Positions 8,338 through 15,846 of a stretch of DNA of 64,000 nt are shown here, one piece after another. The stretch is from positions 154,543 through 218,542 of the forward strand of contig JACRJI010000012.1 of assembly GCA_016235665.1 (NCBI GenBank). Reading direction: 5' to 3'. The notes under the pieces are model-generated. The model searched no databases, was not told where the DNA came from, and worked only from the letters and a program-made list of their open reading frames with translations. The position numbers and the translations under genes are program-made. The stretch comes from a candidate division TA06 bacterium. Its GTDB lineage: Bacteria; Edwardsbacteria; AC1; EtOH8. Each line of letters opens with the position of its first letter. The stretch's first letter is position 1.

Positions 8338-8805
8338 ATGTCGCCAGTTGACCTGAAAAAACGCCCGGCCGGGAAAGGCCGGAAGAAAATCATATTCGCC
8401 GCGGTCTTAGCGCTGGTCATCGTCTGCGGGGCCGTGGGTCTTTCCCTCTACTGGCGCTGGAAGGAGAACCACGAGATCGAGAAGAAACGGCGCATCGCCC
8501 AGATCAGGGTGCAGGTGCTCAATGGCACAAAGGAATCGGGCCTGGCCCAGAAGATGGCCGACGAACTGCGCCGCTGGGGCTTTGACGTGGTGGACATCGC
8601 CAACGCCGAGAACGACAGTTTCCCCGAGACGGTGGTAGTGGACCGGGCCGACAACAGCACCGGCAACGCCGCTTATGTGGCCGAGGCCTTAAAATGCAAA
8701 AACATAATCCCGCAATTAGAATCAAGATCATATTTGGAGGTAACAGTAATAATTGGCAAAGACTACATCCGTCCCCAAAAGAAAGGTTTCCTCGGCCGGT
8801 TCTAA
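8338..8805 (+). CDS. Membrane-anchored LytR_C domain protein
   Basis: The protein is about 155 residues from ATG 8338, preceded by AAAGGG at five bases; GTG 8332 is an alternative. A lysine-rich N-terminus is followed by one transmembrane helix (IIFAAVLALVIVCGAVGLSLYW), so the rest should lie outside the cytoplasmic membrane. The external part matches the LytR/CpsA/Psr C-terminal domain (RVQVLNGTKESGLAQ, LRRWGFDVVDI). The catalytic LCP domain itself is missing. Its end overlaps the following rsfS gene by 53 bases, so the two are probably translated from one message. The domain is thought to act in the cell envelope; the precise role is unknown. Confidence 0.75.
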   Translation: MSPVDLKKRPAGKGRKKIIFAAVLALVIVCGAVGLSLYWRWKENHEIEKKRRIAQIRVQVLNGTKESGLAQKMADELRRWGFDVVDIANAENDSFPETVVVDRADNSTGNAAYVAEALKCKNIIPQLESRSYLEVTVIIGKDYIRPQKKGFLGRF

Positions 8806-9325
8806 AGCCTTGAGGAGGCCCAAAAAAGTATCCTTGGCCAGGAGAAAGGCCGCCGTCCGGAAACCGGCGGCCAGGAAGACCGTTCCGGTCAGAAAATTGG
8901 TGATCAAGAAAACAGCGCCGGTTCAGAAGAAGACGGTCCGCTCCCAGGCGACACCTCGACGCGGCTCGGTGCAGGCACCGGACCAGGTCAAGGCGCTGGC
9001 CCACGAGATCTCCCAGCTGGCATTGAGCAAGAAAGCCTTCGACGTCAGCGTGCTGGAGATCAAGGACCTGTCGTCCGTGGCCGATTACTTTGTGCTGGCC
9101 TCCGGAGCCACCGACATCCAGGTGCGGGCCATCTGCCACGCCATCGAGGACGGCCTAAGGGCCAAGGGCGTCAAGCCTCACCACGTGGAGGGAATGGCCG
9201 GGGCCACCTGGGTGCTGCTGGATTACGTGGACGTGGTGGTGCACATCATGCAGCCCCGGGCCCGCGATTACTATGCCCTGGAAGAACTGTGGGCCGACGC
9301 TCCCAAGGAGGAAGTAAAGGACTGA
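8753..9325 (+). CDS. rsfS: Ribosomal silencing factor RsfS with a basic N-terminal extension
   Basis: RsfS binds ribosomal protein uL14 and blocks joining of 30S and 50S subunits when nutrients are scarce. The conserved domain covers residues ~77-185 (ALAHEISQLALSKKAFDV, SVADYFVLASG, GATWVLLDYVDVVVHI). The first ~75 residues are an unusual extension very rich in Lys, Arg, Ala and Pro, resembling histone H1-like tails. Two in-frame stops just before TTG 8753 make this the only start that includes the extension. GGAGG lies 12 bases upstream. The gene overlaps the preceding reading frame by 53 bases. Confidence 0.88.
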   Translation: MAKTTSVPKRKVSSAGSKALRRPKKVSLARRKAAVRKPAARKTVPVRKLVIKKTAPVQKKTVRSQATPRRGSVQAPDQVKALAHEISQLALSKKAFDVSVLEIKDLSSVADYFVLASGATDIQVRAICHAIEDGLRAKGVKPHHVEGMAGATWVLLDYVDVVVHIMQPRARDYYALEELWADAPKEEVKD

Positions 9326-9326
9326 C

Positions 9327-9370
9327 GGACCTAACCCCTGCCCCTTCCCGATGCGGGAAGGGGATTCGGG
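9327..9370. repeat. CCCCT/AGGGG hairpin repeat after rsfS
   Basis: CCCCTTCCC-GATGC-GGGAAGGGG forms a tight hairpin starting just after the rsfS stop. It is preceded by ACCTAACCCCTG and followed by a partly complementary flank. It belongs to the same family as the repeats at 12923, 13367, 15799, 18798, 18911 and, more loosely, 42838. It may also act as a terminator. Confidence 0.7.
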
Positions 9371-9396
9371 TCAATAAGCGCAATGGACTCTTAACA

Positions 9397-11109
9397 ATGA
9401 TCCATCCCCAAAGCATAAAGGACATAGACCTGGCGCCCATCCCCGGCAAGAAGTACTGGAGCATAGACCGGGAATGGCGCGAGGAGTTCATCTATTTCCT
9501 AATGGTGGACAGGTTCCATGACGGAAAAGAACGTGCTTCGACAAGCTCAGCACAAGCGCCCACAAGGTATCCCTCGGAAAGGCTGAAAAAATTCTGCGGC
9601 GGCACACTGCATGGCATTGCCAAGCATCTGGATTACATCCAGGACCTGGGCTGCACCGCGCTGTGGCTGTCGCCCATCTTTGAGAACGACGGCGCGCCGG
9701 ACAAAAATTCCTACAGCTACCACGGCTATGCCATCCGCAATTACCTGAACATCGATCCCCGCTTCGGCACCAAGCAGGACCTGATAGAACTGGTCGAAAA
9801 AGCCCACGGCCTGGGCATGCGGGTCTTTTTGGACGCTGTGGCCAACCACTGCGGCGACGTCTGGTATTATCCCGATGACAAGCCATACCAGTATTCCGAC
9901 GACCATCGGCAGTACCCGCTGGGCGGGTGGAGAAGCCCGGATTACCCGGTCCCGTCAGAACTGCGCAACCCGGAGTATTTTCACCGGCGGGGGCAGATCC
10001 GGGACTGCGGCTGGGACAACCTGCCCGAGACCCAGTGGGGCGACTTCTTCTCCCTCAAGGGCTTCAACAACGAGGACGACCCGGCCGGGTTGGAGCTGCA
10101 GCGGCTGATCATCGACTGCCACCGCTACTGGATGCGCGAGGCCGACATTGACGGATACCGGATGGACGCGGTGAAGCACATGGGCGAGACCGCCATCGCT
10201 CGCTTCTGCCAGGGGATGCGGGAATACGCCTACGAACTGGGCAAGAAGAATTTCTTTTTGTTCGGCGAGTTGGTGGGCGGCGACGACGCCATCAACCGCT
10301 ACACCGGGCCCAACACCGCTGGCAAGCTGGGCAACAAGACAATATTCTACGGCCTGTCCTCGGTGCTGGATTTCCCGCTTTACTGGTCCCTGCCCGGTGT
10401 GATCAAGGGCTTCTCGGCGCCGTCCCAGCTGATAGACCGCTACGAGTCCTTGCGGGAGCGGGCCCTGAACCGGGGAGAGCTGGGCCGCTATCTGGTGACC
10501 TTCATCGACAACCACGACCAGATCGGGCAGAACCGCAAGCGGCGGTTCGCGGCCGGATGTCCGGACCAGCAGGTGATCGCGGCCATGGGCTACCTGATCT
10601 GCGCCCTGGGCACGCCCTGCATCTACTACGGCACCGAGCAGGGCTTTTGCGGAGAGGGCGACGGCGACGAGTTCATCCGCGAGCCGATGTTTGATCTGGA
10701 CGATCCGTCCCGTGATCTGCTGAATACAAATACCAGGATCTACCAGGAAATCGCCAAGATCGCCAAAGTAAACCAGCAGCACCCGGCGCTCCGCTTCGGC
10801 CGGATGTACTTTAGGGAGATCTCGGGCAACGGACGTGATTTCGGCCTGCCGCAAAACCAGCCATGCACCCTGGCCTTCTCGCGCATCCTGGCCGACGACG
10901 AGATACTTGTGGTCTACAACACCTCGGTTGCCGAGGCCAGGAAGGATTTCGTGATCGTGGACGCCATGCTTCACAAAGCCGGGGATAAGATGAAATACCT
11001 GTATGGACAAGAGGGAGAGATCACGGTCTGCAAGCATCCCGACCCCGGCAACGGGTCGGTGTTCGTCCAACTGGAACTGAAGCCGATGGAGTTCGTGATA
11101 CTGACCTGA
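9397..11109 (+). CDS. GH13 alpha-amylase family glycoside hydrolase, cytoplasmic
   Basis: This roughly 570-residue (beta/alpha)8 glycosidase has the GH13 signatures DAVANHCGD (region I), GYRMDAVKH (nucleophile Asp), FFLFGELVGG (acid/base Glu) and FIDNHDQ (transition-state Asp). No signal peptide is seen, so it probably acts on intracellular alpha-glucans or related oligosaccharides. The specificity is not evident. The start is uncertain: ATG 9397 precedes the first conserved residues but has no clear ribosome site. An in-frame copy of a dispersed intergenic repeat lies at 9535-9557 in a loop before GGTLHGI, adding about 12 residues (ERASTSSAQAPT). Confidence 0.88.
   Translation: MIHPQSIKDIDLAPIPGKKYWSIDREWREEFIYFLMVDRFHDGKERASTSSAQAPTRYPSERLKKFCGGTLHGIAKHLDYIQDLGCTALWLSPIFENDGAPDKNSYSYHGYAIRNYLNIDPRFGTKQDLIELVEKAHGLGMRVFLDAVANHCGDVWYYPDDKPYQYSDDHRQYPLGGWRSPDYPVPSELRNPEYFHRRGQIRDCGWDNLPETQWGDFFSLKGFNNEDDPAGLELQRLIIDCHRYWMREADIDGYRMDAVKHMGETAIARFCQGMREYAYELGKKNFFLFGELVGGDDAINRYTGPNTAGKLGNKTIFYGLSSVLDFPLYWSLPGVIKGFSAPSQLIDRYESLRERALNRGELGRYLVTFIDNHDQIGQNRKRRFAAGCPDQQVIAAMGYLICALGTPCIYYGTEQGFCGEGDGDEFIREPMFDLDDPSRDLLNTNTRIYQEIAKIAKVNQQHPALRFGRMYFREISGNGRDFGLPQNQPCTLAFSRILADDEILVVYNTSVAEARKDFVIVDAMLHKAGDKMKYLYGQEGEITVCKHPDPGNGSVFVQLELKPMEFVILT
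9535..9557. repeat. TTCGACAAGCTCAG-family repeat inside the GH13 gene
   Basis: The bases GCTTCGACAAGCTCAGCACA and following AGC match intergenic copies at 25239, 21521 (reverse), 43517 (reverse), 61681 (reverse, degenerate) and the centre of the composite repeat at 42867. It is in frame and encodes a Ser/Ala-rich loop. Confidence 0.75.
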
Positions 11110-11117
11110 CGCGTTAG

Positions 11118-11254
11118 CGTCATTGCGAGGTTGATAGGTTTTGTTACGGACGACGCAATCCATAAATTATTCAGCAACTTTTTACAAAAGGACACATAGT
11201 GGTCATTAGTCGGATTACTTCGTCTGTAAGGCACGGAGTAGACTCGTAATGACG
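11118..11254. repeat. Long inverted-repeat intergenic element (GTCATTGCGAG type)
   Basis: Outer arms CGTCATTGCGAG (11118-11129) and CTCGTAATGACG (11243-11254) pair with one mismatch. Inner arms GACGACGCAATCC (11148-11160) and GGATTACTTCGTC (11211-11223) pair with two mismatches. It fills nearly the whole gap between the GH13 gene and argS. A degenerate relative ends at 27648. Elements with these arms are known as dispersed non-coding repeats in many bacterial genomes; no protein is encoded. Confidence 0.7.
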
Positions 11255-11265
11255 TTATAAGCATT

Positions 11266-12918
11266 ATGTCAAAACAATACCTGCAAGACCAGATACTGCT
11301 GGCGGCGGAAAAAGCCACCGGGATCAAAATAGAAGCAAAAAACCTGACGCTGGAAAAGCCCAAGCAGGCCGCCCACGGCGACTGGGCCACCAGCATCGCC
11401 CTGTCGCTGGCCAAGGAGCTTAAGGCCAAGCCCCGGGACATCGCCCAGAATATCGTCGATTCTCTGGAACTCGATGCCTCTCTTGTTGCCAAGACCGAGA
11501 TCGCCGGGCCGGGGTTCATTAATTTTACCCTGACCTCGGATTGGCTGTACAAGGAACTGACGGGACTATTATCACAAGGCTCCAAATACGGGCAATCCCA
11601 AATGGGCCCCTCGACTTTGCTCGGGGTCCCCAAAAAAGCTCAGGTCGAATTCGTCTCATCCAACCCCACCGGGCCGCTGAACGTGGGCCACGGCCGGCAG
11701 GCGGCCATCGGGGACTCACTGTGCCGGCTGCTGGAGGCCACCGGCTACCAGGTGACCCGGGAATATTATTTCAACAACGCCGGTCTGCAGATGAAGAAAC
11801 TGGCACAGTCGGTCTTCCTGCGTTACCAGGAAATATTAGGCAAAAAGATCGATTTTCCCGAGGACCTATACCAGGGCGAATACATCAAGGAGATCGCCGG
11901 GAACTGCCGCCGGGAGAAGGGCGATTCGCTGACCGAGGCCGACCTGGAGTACTTCAAGCAGAGCGCGGTGGCGGTGATCTTCGAGGAGATCAAGGCCACC
12001 CTTAAACGGATGGGCATCGTCTTCGATGTTTTCTACAACGAAAGCGACCTTTACCAGAGAGGCGAGATCGAAAGCACCCTGCAGGCCCTCAAGGGCCAGG
12101 GGCTGACCTACGAGAGCGAGGGCGCTGTCTGGTTCAAGGCCACCCAGTTCGGGGCCGAGAAGGACCGGGTGCTGGTGCGTTCCACCGGCGAGCCCACCTA
12201 CCGCCTGCCGGACATCGCCTACCACCTCACCAAATTTAAACGGGGCTTCGACCTGGTGATAGATGTATTCGGGTCGGACCACCAGGCCACCTTCCCCGAC
12301 GTGCTGGCCGCGTTGGGCGCGCTGGGCTTCGATCCTTCGCGGATCGATGTCCGGATCCACCAGTTCGTGACTTTGATGCGGGGCGGCGAGCAGGTAAAGA
12401 TGTCCACCCGCAAGGCCAACTTCGTCACCCTGGACGAGCTATTTGACGAGGTGGGGGCTGACGCTGCCCGCTACTTCTTTTTGATGCGGCGGATGGAGTC
12501 GCACCTGGACTTTGACCTGGACCTGGCCAAGAAGAAATCCGACGAGAACCCGGTCTTCTATGTGCAGTACGCCCATGCCCGGATCTGCTCGATCCTGGAG
12601 CACGCCAAGGAGAAAGGCGTGGTGCGGGCCGCCGGGGACCTGCTGCTTTTGAAAGAACCGGAGGAGATAAAGCTGATAAAATCCCTGCTTGAATTCCCGG
12701 AGCTGGTGCAGGGAGCGGCCCAGTCGCGGGAACCGCACCGCATACCGACCTACCTGCAGGAGCTGGCCGGGATTTTTCACAACTTTTACCACCAGCACCG
12801 GGTGGTCACCGAGGACCAGGCGCTGTCCAACGCCCGGCTGGATTTGTGCCAGGCCACCCGCACCGTGATCGCCAACGGGCTGGGGCTTTTGGGGGTAAGC
12901 GCACCGGAGAAGATGTAA
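11266..12918 (+). CDS. argS: Arginyl-tRNA synthetase
   Basis: This 550-residue class I synthetase charges tRNA-Arg. An N-terminal Add-1 domain (residues 1-~110, including AHGDWATSIALSLAK) leads to the HIGH-type motif in FVSSNPTGPLNVGHGRQAA. The catalytic core has YVFGSDHQ-like DVFGSDHQATF and MSTRKANFVTLDEL (KMSKS-like, here MSTRK). The helical anticodon-binding domain follows, ending in LLGVSAPEKM. The usual arginine-binding residues look intact. The gene stands alone between repeat elements: an inverted-repeat element upstream and the DUF559 cassette five bases downstream of its stop. Confidence 0.96.
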   Translation: MSKQYLQDQILLAAEKATGIKIEAKNLTLEKPKQAAHGDWATSIALSLAKELKAKPRDIAQNIVDSLELDASLVAKTEIAGPGFINFTLTSDWLYKELTGLLSQGSKYGQSQMGPSTLLGVPKKAQVEFVSSNPTGPLNVGHGRQAAIGDSLCRLLEATGYQVTREYYFNNAGLQMKKLAQSVFLRYQEILGKKIDFPEDLYQGEYIKEIAGNCRREKGDSLTEADLEYFKQSAVAVIFEEIKATLKRMGIVFDVFYNESDLYQRGEIESTLQALKGQGLTYESEGAVWFKATQFGAEKDRVLVRSTGEPTYRLPDIAYHLTKFKRGFDLVIDVFGSDHQATFPDVLAALGALGFDPSRIDVRIHQFVTLMRGGEQVKMSTRKANFVTLDELFDEVGADAARYFFLMRRMESHLDFDLDLAKKKSDENPVFYVQYAHARICSILEHAKEKGVVRAAGDLLLLKEPEEIKLIKSLLEFPELVQGAAQSREPHRIPTYLQELAGIFHNFYHQHRVVTEDQALSNARLDLCQATRTVIANGLGLLGVSAPEKM

Positions 12919-12922
12919 ACCT

Positions 12923-12967
12923 GTTTCGACCTCACCCCTGCCCCTCTCCAAACGCATTTGGAGAGGG
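12923..12967. repeat. Left terminal repeat and hairpin of the DUF559 cassette
   Basis: The 28-nt terminal repeat (12923-12950) runs into a perfect 11-bp hairpin: 12942-12952 pairs with 12957-12967 around the loop CGCA. Confidence 0.85.
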
Positions 12968-12991
12968 AGGTTGTAATGAGTAAAAGCATTT

Positions 12992-13402
12992 ATGTCAAGT
13001 GCAAAGAATTTTGGTGTTAGCACCGGGCGCCGGATCAAGAACGAGAAACTTGAAATGGCAAAGCAAATGCGGAGGGAGATGACCTATGCCGAGCGATGCT
13101 TCTGGAACGGGGTCAGGGGCCGCAAACTGCATGGCTTGAAGTTCCGCCGCCAGCAGATCATTGACGGGTTTATAGCAGATTTCTATTGTAACGAGCTAAG
13201 GCTGATAGTTGAGATAGACGGCGGGGTTCACGAGACCCAGAAGGATTATGATAAACTCCGCGACAGGATAATCAGCCGGAATGATATTAAAGTTATCCGG
13301 TTTCCCAACGAGCTGGTCGTAGACCAGTTTGATACTGTGGCCAAACGTATTGGTGAACTACGGCCTCCCTCGCCAGGTTTACCTGGAGAGGGGCAGGGGT
13401 GA
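12992..13402 (+). CDS. DUF559 (Vsr-like, PD-(D/E)XK fold) endonuclease domain protein
   Basis: This 136-residue protein matches the DUF559 family, related to very-short-patch-repair endonucleases. Conserved features are AERCFWNGVRGRKL (residues 33-46), LKFRRQQIIDGFIADFYC with Asp63, the core VEIDGGVHE with Glu74, Asp76 and His80, then YDKLRDRII and VIRFPNELV. Such proteins are predicted DNA nucleases; their cellular role is unsettled. Residues ~126-136 (SPGLPGEGQG) are translated from the right terminal hairpin, so the repeat supplies the C-terminus and the stop. ATG 12992 is assumed; no strong ribosome site is seen. Confidence 0.85.
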   Translation: MSSAKNFGVSTGRRIKNEKLEMAKQMRREMTYAERCFWNGVRGRKLHGLKFRRQQIIDGFIADFYCNELRLIVEIDGGVHETQKDYDKLRDRIISRNDIKVIRFPNELVVDQFDTVAKRIGELRPPSPGLPGEGQG

Positions 13403-13411
13403 GGTCGAAAC
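13367..13411. repeat. Right terminal repeat and hairpin of the DUF559 cassette
   Basis: Bases 13367-13378 pair with 13381-13392 (one mismatch, two-base loop TT). The 28-nt terminal repeat (13384-13411) overlaps this hairpin. GAGG at 13401-13404 is placed to act as the ribosome site of the next gene. Confidence 0.85.
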
Positions 13412-13412
13412 C

Positions 13413-14084
13413 ATGAGCTTAAAAACCAATTACATAGCCCACGACTCCCAGTACAAGCGTTTCAAAGCCGAGGGACTGAACGGCTGGAACGACGACGAAA
13501 CCTGGCAGGCATGGAAGGCGGAAATCCTTGCCCTGATCGCTTCAACCGATTTCCCCAAATCGGGAAAAGTGCTGGAGTTGGGCTGCGGGGCCGGGGATGT
13601 GGCCCTGCTGTTTGCGGAAAAGGGATATCAGGTCTATGGAATAGACATTGCGCCGAGCGCCATAGAGTGGGCCAGGGAGAAGAACCTAAAAGCGAATATA
13701 AGGGCAGAATTTGAAATCGGTGATGTAACAAAGCTCGGAAGGTGGGAAGACAGATACTTTGACATCGTGATAGACGGACATTGCCTGCATTGCATCATAG
13801 GTGACGACCGGGCCAAAATGCTGGAAGAGGCATGCCGGGTCTTAAGACCCGGAGGATCGTTTTATGTCAGCAGCATGTGCGGAGATCCGAAGGAGCCGGA
13901 AGTATTGAAGAATTATGATCCAGAATCACGTTGCACGATACACGGAGGCGTGGCGGGAAGGTATTTCGGCTTGCCGGAAGATGTCATCAAAGAGATAGAG
14001 AAAGCGGGTTTTAAGATCAAACGACACGAAGTTCGGGATAATAACGAATTGCAAGACGATTTGATCGTGCTTGCAGAAAAATAA
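13413..14084 (+). CDS. Class I SAM-dependent methyltransferase
   Basis: The gene encodes 223 residues from ATG 13413, eight bases after GAGG inside the cassette repeat. The Rossmann-fold SAM motifs are clear: motif I VLELGCGAGDVALLFAEKG, then VYGIDIAPSAIEWA, FDIVIDGHCLHCI and ARVLRPGG-like CRVLRPGGSFYVS. The substrate is unknown; Methyltransf_11/25-type proteins modify small molecules or proteins. The C-terminal part is more AT-rich than the neighbouring housekeeping genes. Its expression may depend on the repeat that provides its leader. Confidence 0.85.
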   Translation: MSLKTNYIAHDSQYKRFKAEGLNGWNDDETWQAWKAEILALIASTDFPKSGKVLELGCGAGDVALLFAEKGYQVYGIDIAPSAIEWAREKNLKANIRAEFEIGDVTKLGRWEDRYFDIVIDGHCLHCIIGDDRAKMLEEACRVLRPGGSFYVSSMCGDPKEPEVLKNYDPESRCTIHGGVAGRYFGLPEDVIKEIEKAGFKIKRHEVRDNNELQDDLIVLAEK

Positions 14085-14105
14085 ATTTCGTTTGTAAAAG
14101 ACGAC

Positions 14106-14723
14106 ATGAAACCAAAGATATTTCTTTTTGCAGTTTGCATATCAGCAGCTGTTATAGGCTGTGCTTCATTGCCTCGTCTTGAAAAAAGATTGCTTAGTGA
14201 GAATGATGGTGTTGTTGTAAAGGCTCGCGCTGATCTCGATACCATTTGGAATACACAAAAACTAATAGAGATATCACGAGACTTGATGCAAAAAGCCAAA
14301 TATGGCAATAAACGTCAATCGCTTATGGCTTTCCAAGCTTTGTCTTCAATGTATGTCTCTGGTGATCATCTTTTTATGAGGGGTTATCCCGTAGTTGGTT
14401 TAGTAACCCCACTTACAATAGAAATTGGAAAGCAAGGGTTACTATTCCAGCAGTTAGATGATTACTGCATCGACAATTATTTAGCTGCGATTGAAAATGG
14501 GAACCCTGAGACAAAAATATTTTGCATTGAGGTTTTGTCGGAAGCACGCCCAATATATACTAAAACAGTTGACTATTTGATAAATTTGCTATACAGGGAC
14601 TGGGAAGAACCTGCGTATCGTGCATATCGCGCCCTGAAAAGAATCAGGACGCTGCAGGCACAGGAAGCTGTCGCAAAGTTTGAAGCTAACAATAAAAATA
14701 AGTATATGCTTTTCAGGGATTGA
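14106..14723 (+). CDS. Putative lipoprotein, HEAT-like helical domain
   Basis: This 205-residue protein has a lipoprotein signal (FLFAVCISAAVIGC, Cys19). The rest is mostly helical, with paired-helix motifs that look like degenerate HEAT repeats (SLMAFQALSSMY, TKIFCIEVLSEARPIY, AYRAYRALKRIRTL). Base composition is AT-rich relative to purM and argS. No family was recognised. It lies 21 bases after the methyltransferase gene, so the two may be one transcript and may have arrived together. Confidence 0.65.
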   Translation: MKPKIFLFAVCISAAVIGCASLPRLEKRLLSENDGVVVKARADLDTIWNTQKLIEISRDLMQKAKYGNKRQSLMAFQALSSMYVSGDHLFMRGYPVVGLVTPLTIEIGKQGLLFQQLDDYCIDNYLAAIENGNPETKIFCIEVLSEARPIYTKTVDYLINLLYRDWEEPAYRAYRALKRIRTLQAQEAVAKFEANNKNKYMLFRD

Positions 14724-14759
14724 CTAATCATTAACACGGGACAAGCAGAAAGATAACCT

Positions 14760-15800
14760 ATGCGCTACAAGGACGCTGGCGTCAACATAGACGCCGGGAC
14801 CGAATCGGTCCAAAGAATTAAAAAAGTGGTTCGCTCCACCTTCACCAAGAACGTGCTGACGGACATCGGCGGCTTCGGCGCCCTGTACGACGGGACGCTA
14901 AAAGGCTACCAACAGCCGGTGCTGGTCTCCTCCTGCGACGGGGTGGGCACCAAGCTCAAGGTGGCCTTAATGGCCAAGCAACACGGCACGGTGGGCCAGG
15001 ACCTGGTCAACCACTGCGTCAACGACATTCTGGTCCAGGGGGCCAAGCCCCTGTTCTTCATGGACTATGCCGCTTTCGGACGCCTTGAGCCAAAGATACT
15101 GGAAGCCATCGTCACCGGGTTCGCCAAGGCCTGCCGGGAGAACGGCTGTTCCCTGATCGGCGGCGAGACCGCCGAGATGCCGGGAATGTACGCCGTCGGC
15201 GACTACGACCTGGCCGGGTTCATAGTAGGCGCAGTGGACAAGAAGAAACTTATCACCGGAAAGACCATCAGGCCCGGGGACGTGGTGATAGGACTCTCCA
15301 CCAATGGCCTGCAGACCAACGGCTATTCGCTGGCCCGGAAGATTCTGTTCGAAAAATGTAATTACAAAGTAATTACATACCTGCCGGAGTTTGGATCCAC
15401 GGTCGGAGAAGCCCTGCTCAAAGTGCATCCTTCGTTCTTAAAACCCGTCACTCCGCTGCTGGACAAAAATCTTGTCAAGGGCATGGCCCACATCACCGGG
15501 GGCGGGTTCCTGGATAACATCCCACGGGTGCTGCCCAAGGACTGCAATGTGGAGATCAAACTGGGCTCCTGGCCGGTGCTGCCGGTCTTTGAGTTGATGC
15601 AGAAAAAGGGAAAAGTGCCGCAGGATGACATGTACCGCACCTTCAACATGGGGATAGGGTTTGTGTTGGTCGTGGCCCAGCCCGATGCCGCCGCAGCGCT
15701 GAAGTGTTTAAGGGGGTTAAAAGGTTTGAACGGGTTTTCGCCCAAGGCTTATGTGATAGGGCAAGTGGTTAAGGGAAAGAAAAAGGTCGAGCTTATTTGA
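14760..15800 (+). CDS. purM: Phosphoribosylformylglycinamidine cyclo-ligase (AIR synthetase)
   Basis: PurM closes the imidazole ring of aminoimidazole ribotide using ATP, the fifth step of purine synthesis. The 346 residues show the family motifs YKDAGVNIDAG at the N-terminus, SCDGVGTKLK, MVNDI-like NHCVNDILVQGA, LIGGETAEMPGMY, and HITGGGFLDNIPR near residue 245. The enzyme is a cytoplasmic dimer of the PurM/SelD fold. The stop codon is directly joined to a hairpin repeat (15799-15832). Confidence 0.96.
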   Translation: MRYKDAGVNIDAGTESVQRIKKVVRSTFTKNVLTDIGGFGALYDGTLKGYQQPVLVSSCDGVGTKLKVALMAKQHGTVGQDLVNHCVNDILVQGAKPLFFMDYAAFGRLEPKILEAIVTGFAKACRENGCSLIGGETAEMPGMYAVGDYDLAGFIVGAVDKKKLITGKTIRPGDVVIGLSTNGLQTNGYSLARKILFEKCNYKVITYLPEFGSTVGEALLKVHPSFLKPVTPLLDKNLVKGMAHITGGGFLDNIPRVLPKDCNVEIKLGSWPVLPVFELMQKKGKVPQDDMYRTFNMGIGFVLVVAQPDAAAALKCLRGLKGLNGFSPKAYVIGQVVKGKKKVELI

Positions 15801-15832
15801 CCCCTCCCTACCCTCCCCGATGCGGAGAGGGA
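15799..15832. repeat. CCCCT/AGGGA hairpin repeat overlapping the purM stop
   Basis: GACCCCTCCCTACCC leads into CCTCCCC-GATGC-GGAGAGG. The first bases of the repeat are the last bases of the purM stop codon. Same family as 9327 and 18798. Confidence 0.7.
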
Positions 15833-15846
15833 ATGTTAGGAGAAAT

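Larger units (their letters stand above)
12923..13411. mobile_element. Candidate DUF559 nuclease cassette bounded by perfect 28-nt inverted repeats
   Basis: Bases 12923-12950 are the exact reverse complement of 13384-13411 (outer half GTTTCGACCTCACC; inner half CCTGCCCCTCTCCA). Each end also folds into its own hairpin with a CCCTC..GAGGG stem. The only gene inside is a DUF559 endonuclease-like protein. The right end supplies the last residues and stop of that gene and the ribosome-binding region of the next gene. The left end lies five bases after the argS stop. The arrangement resembles a small transposable unit or a nuclease-driven palindromic repeat, but no target-site duplication was established. 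Confidence 0.55.

Noticed and set aside
15780..15846. TPP riboswitch before thiF
   Set aside because: The gap is 46 bases and taken up by a hairpin repeat; no CUGAGA-type core.
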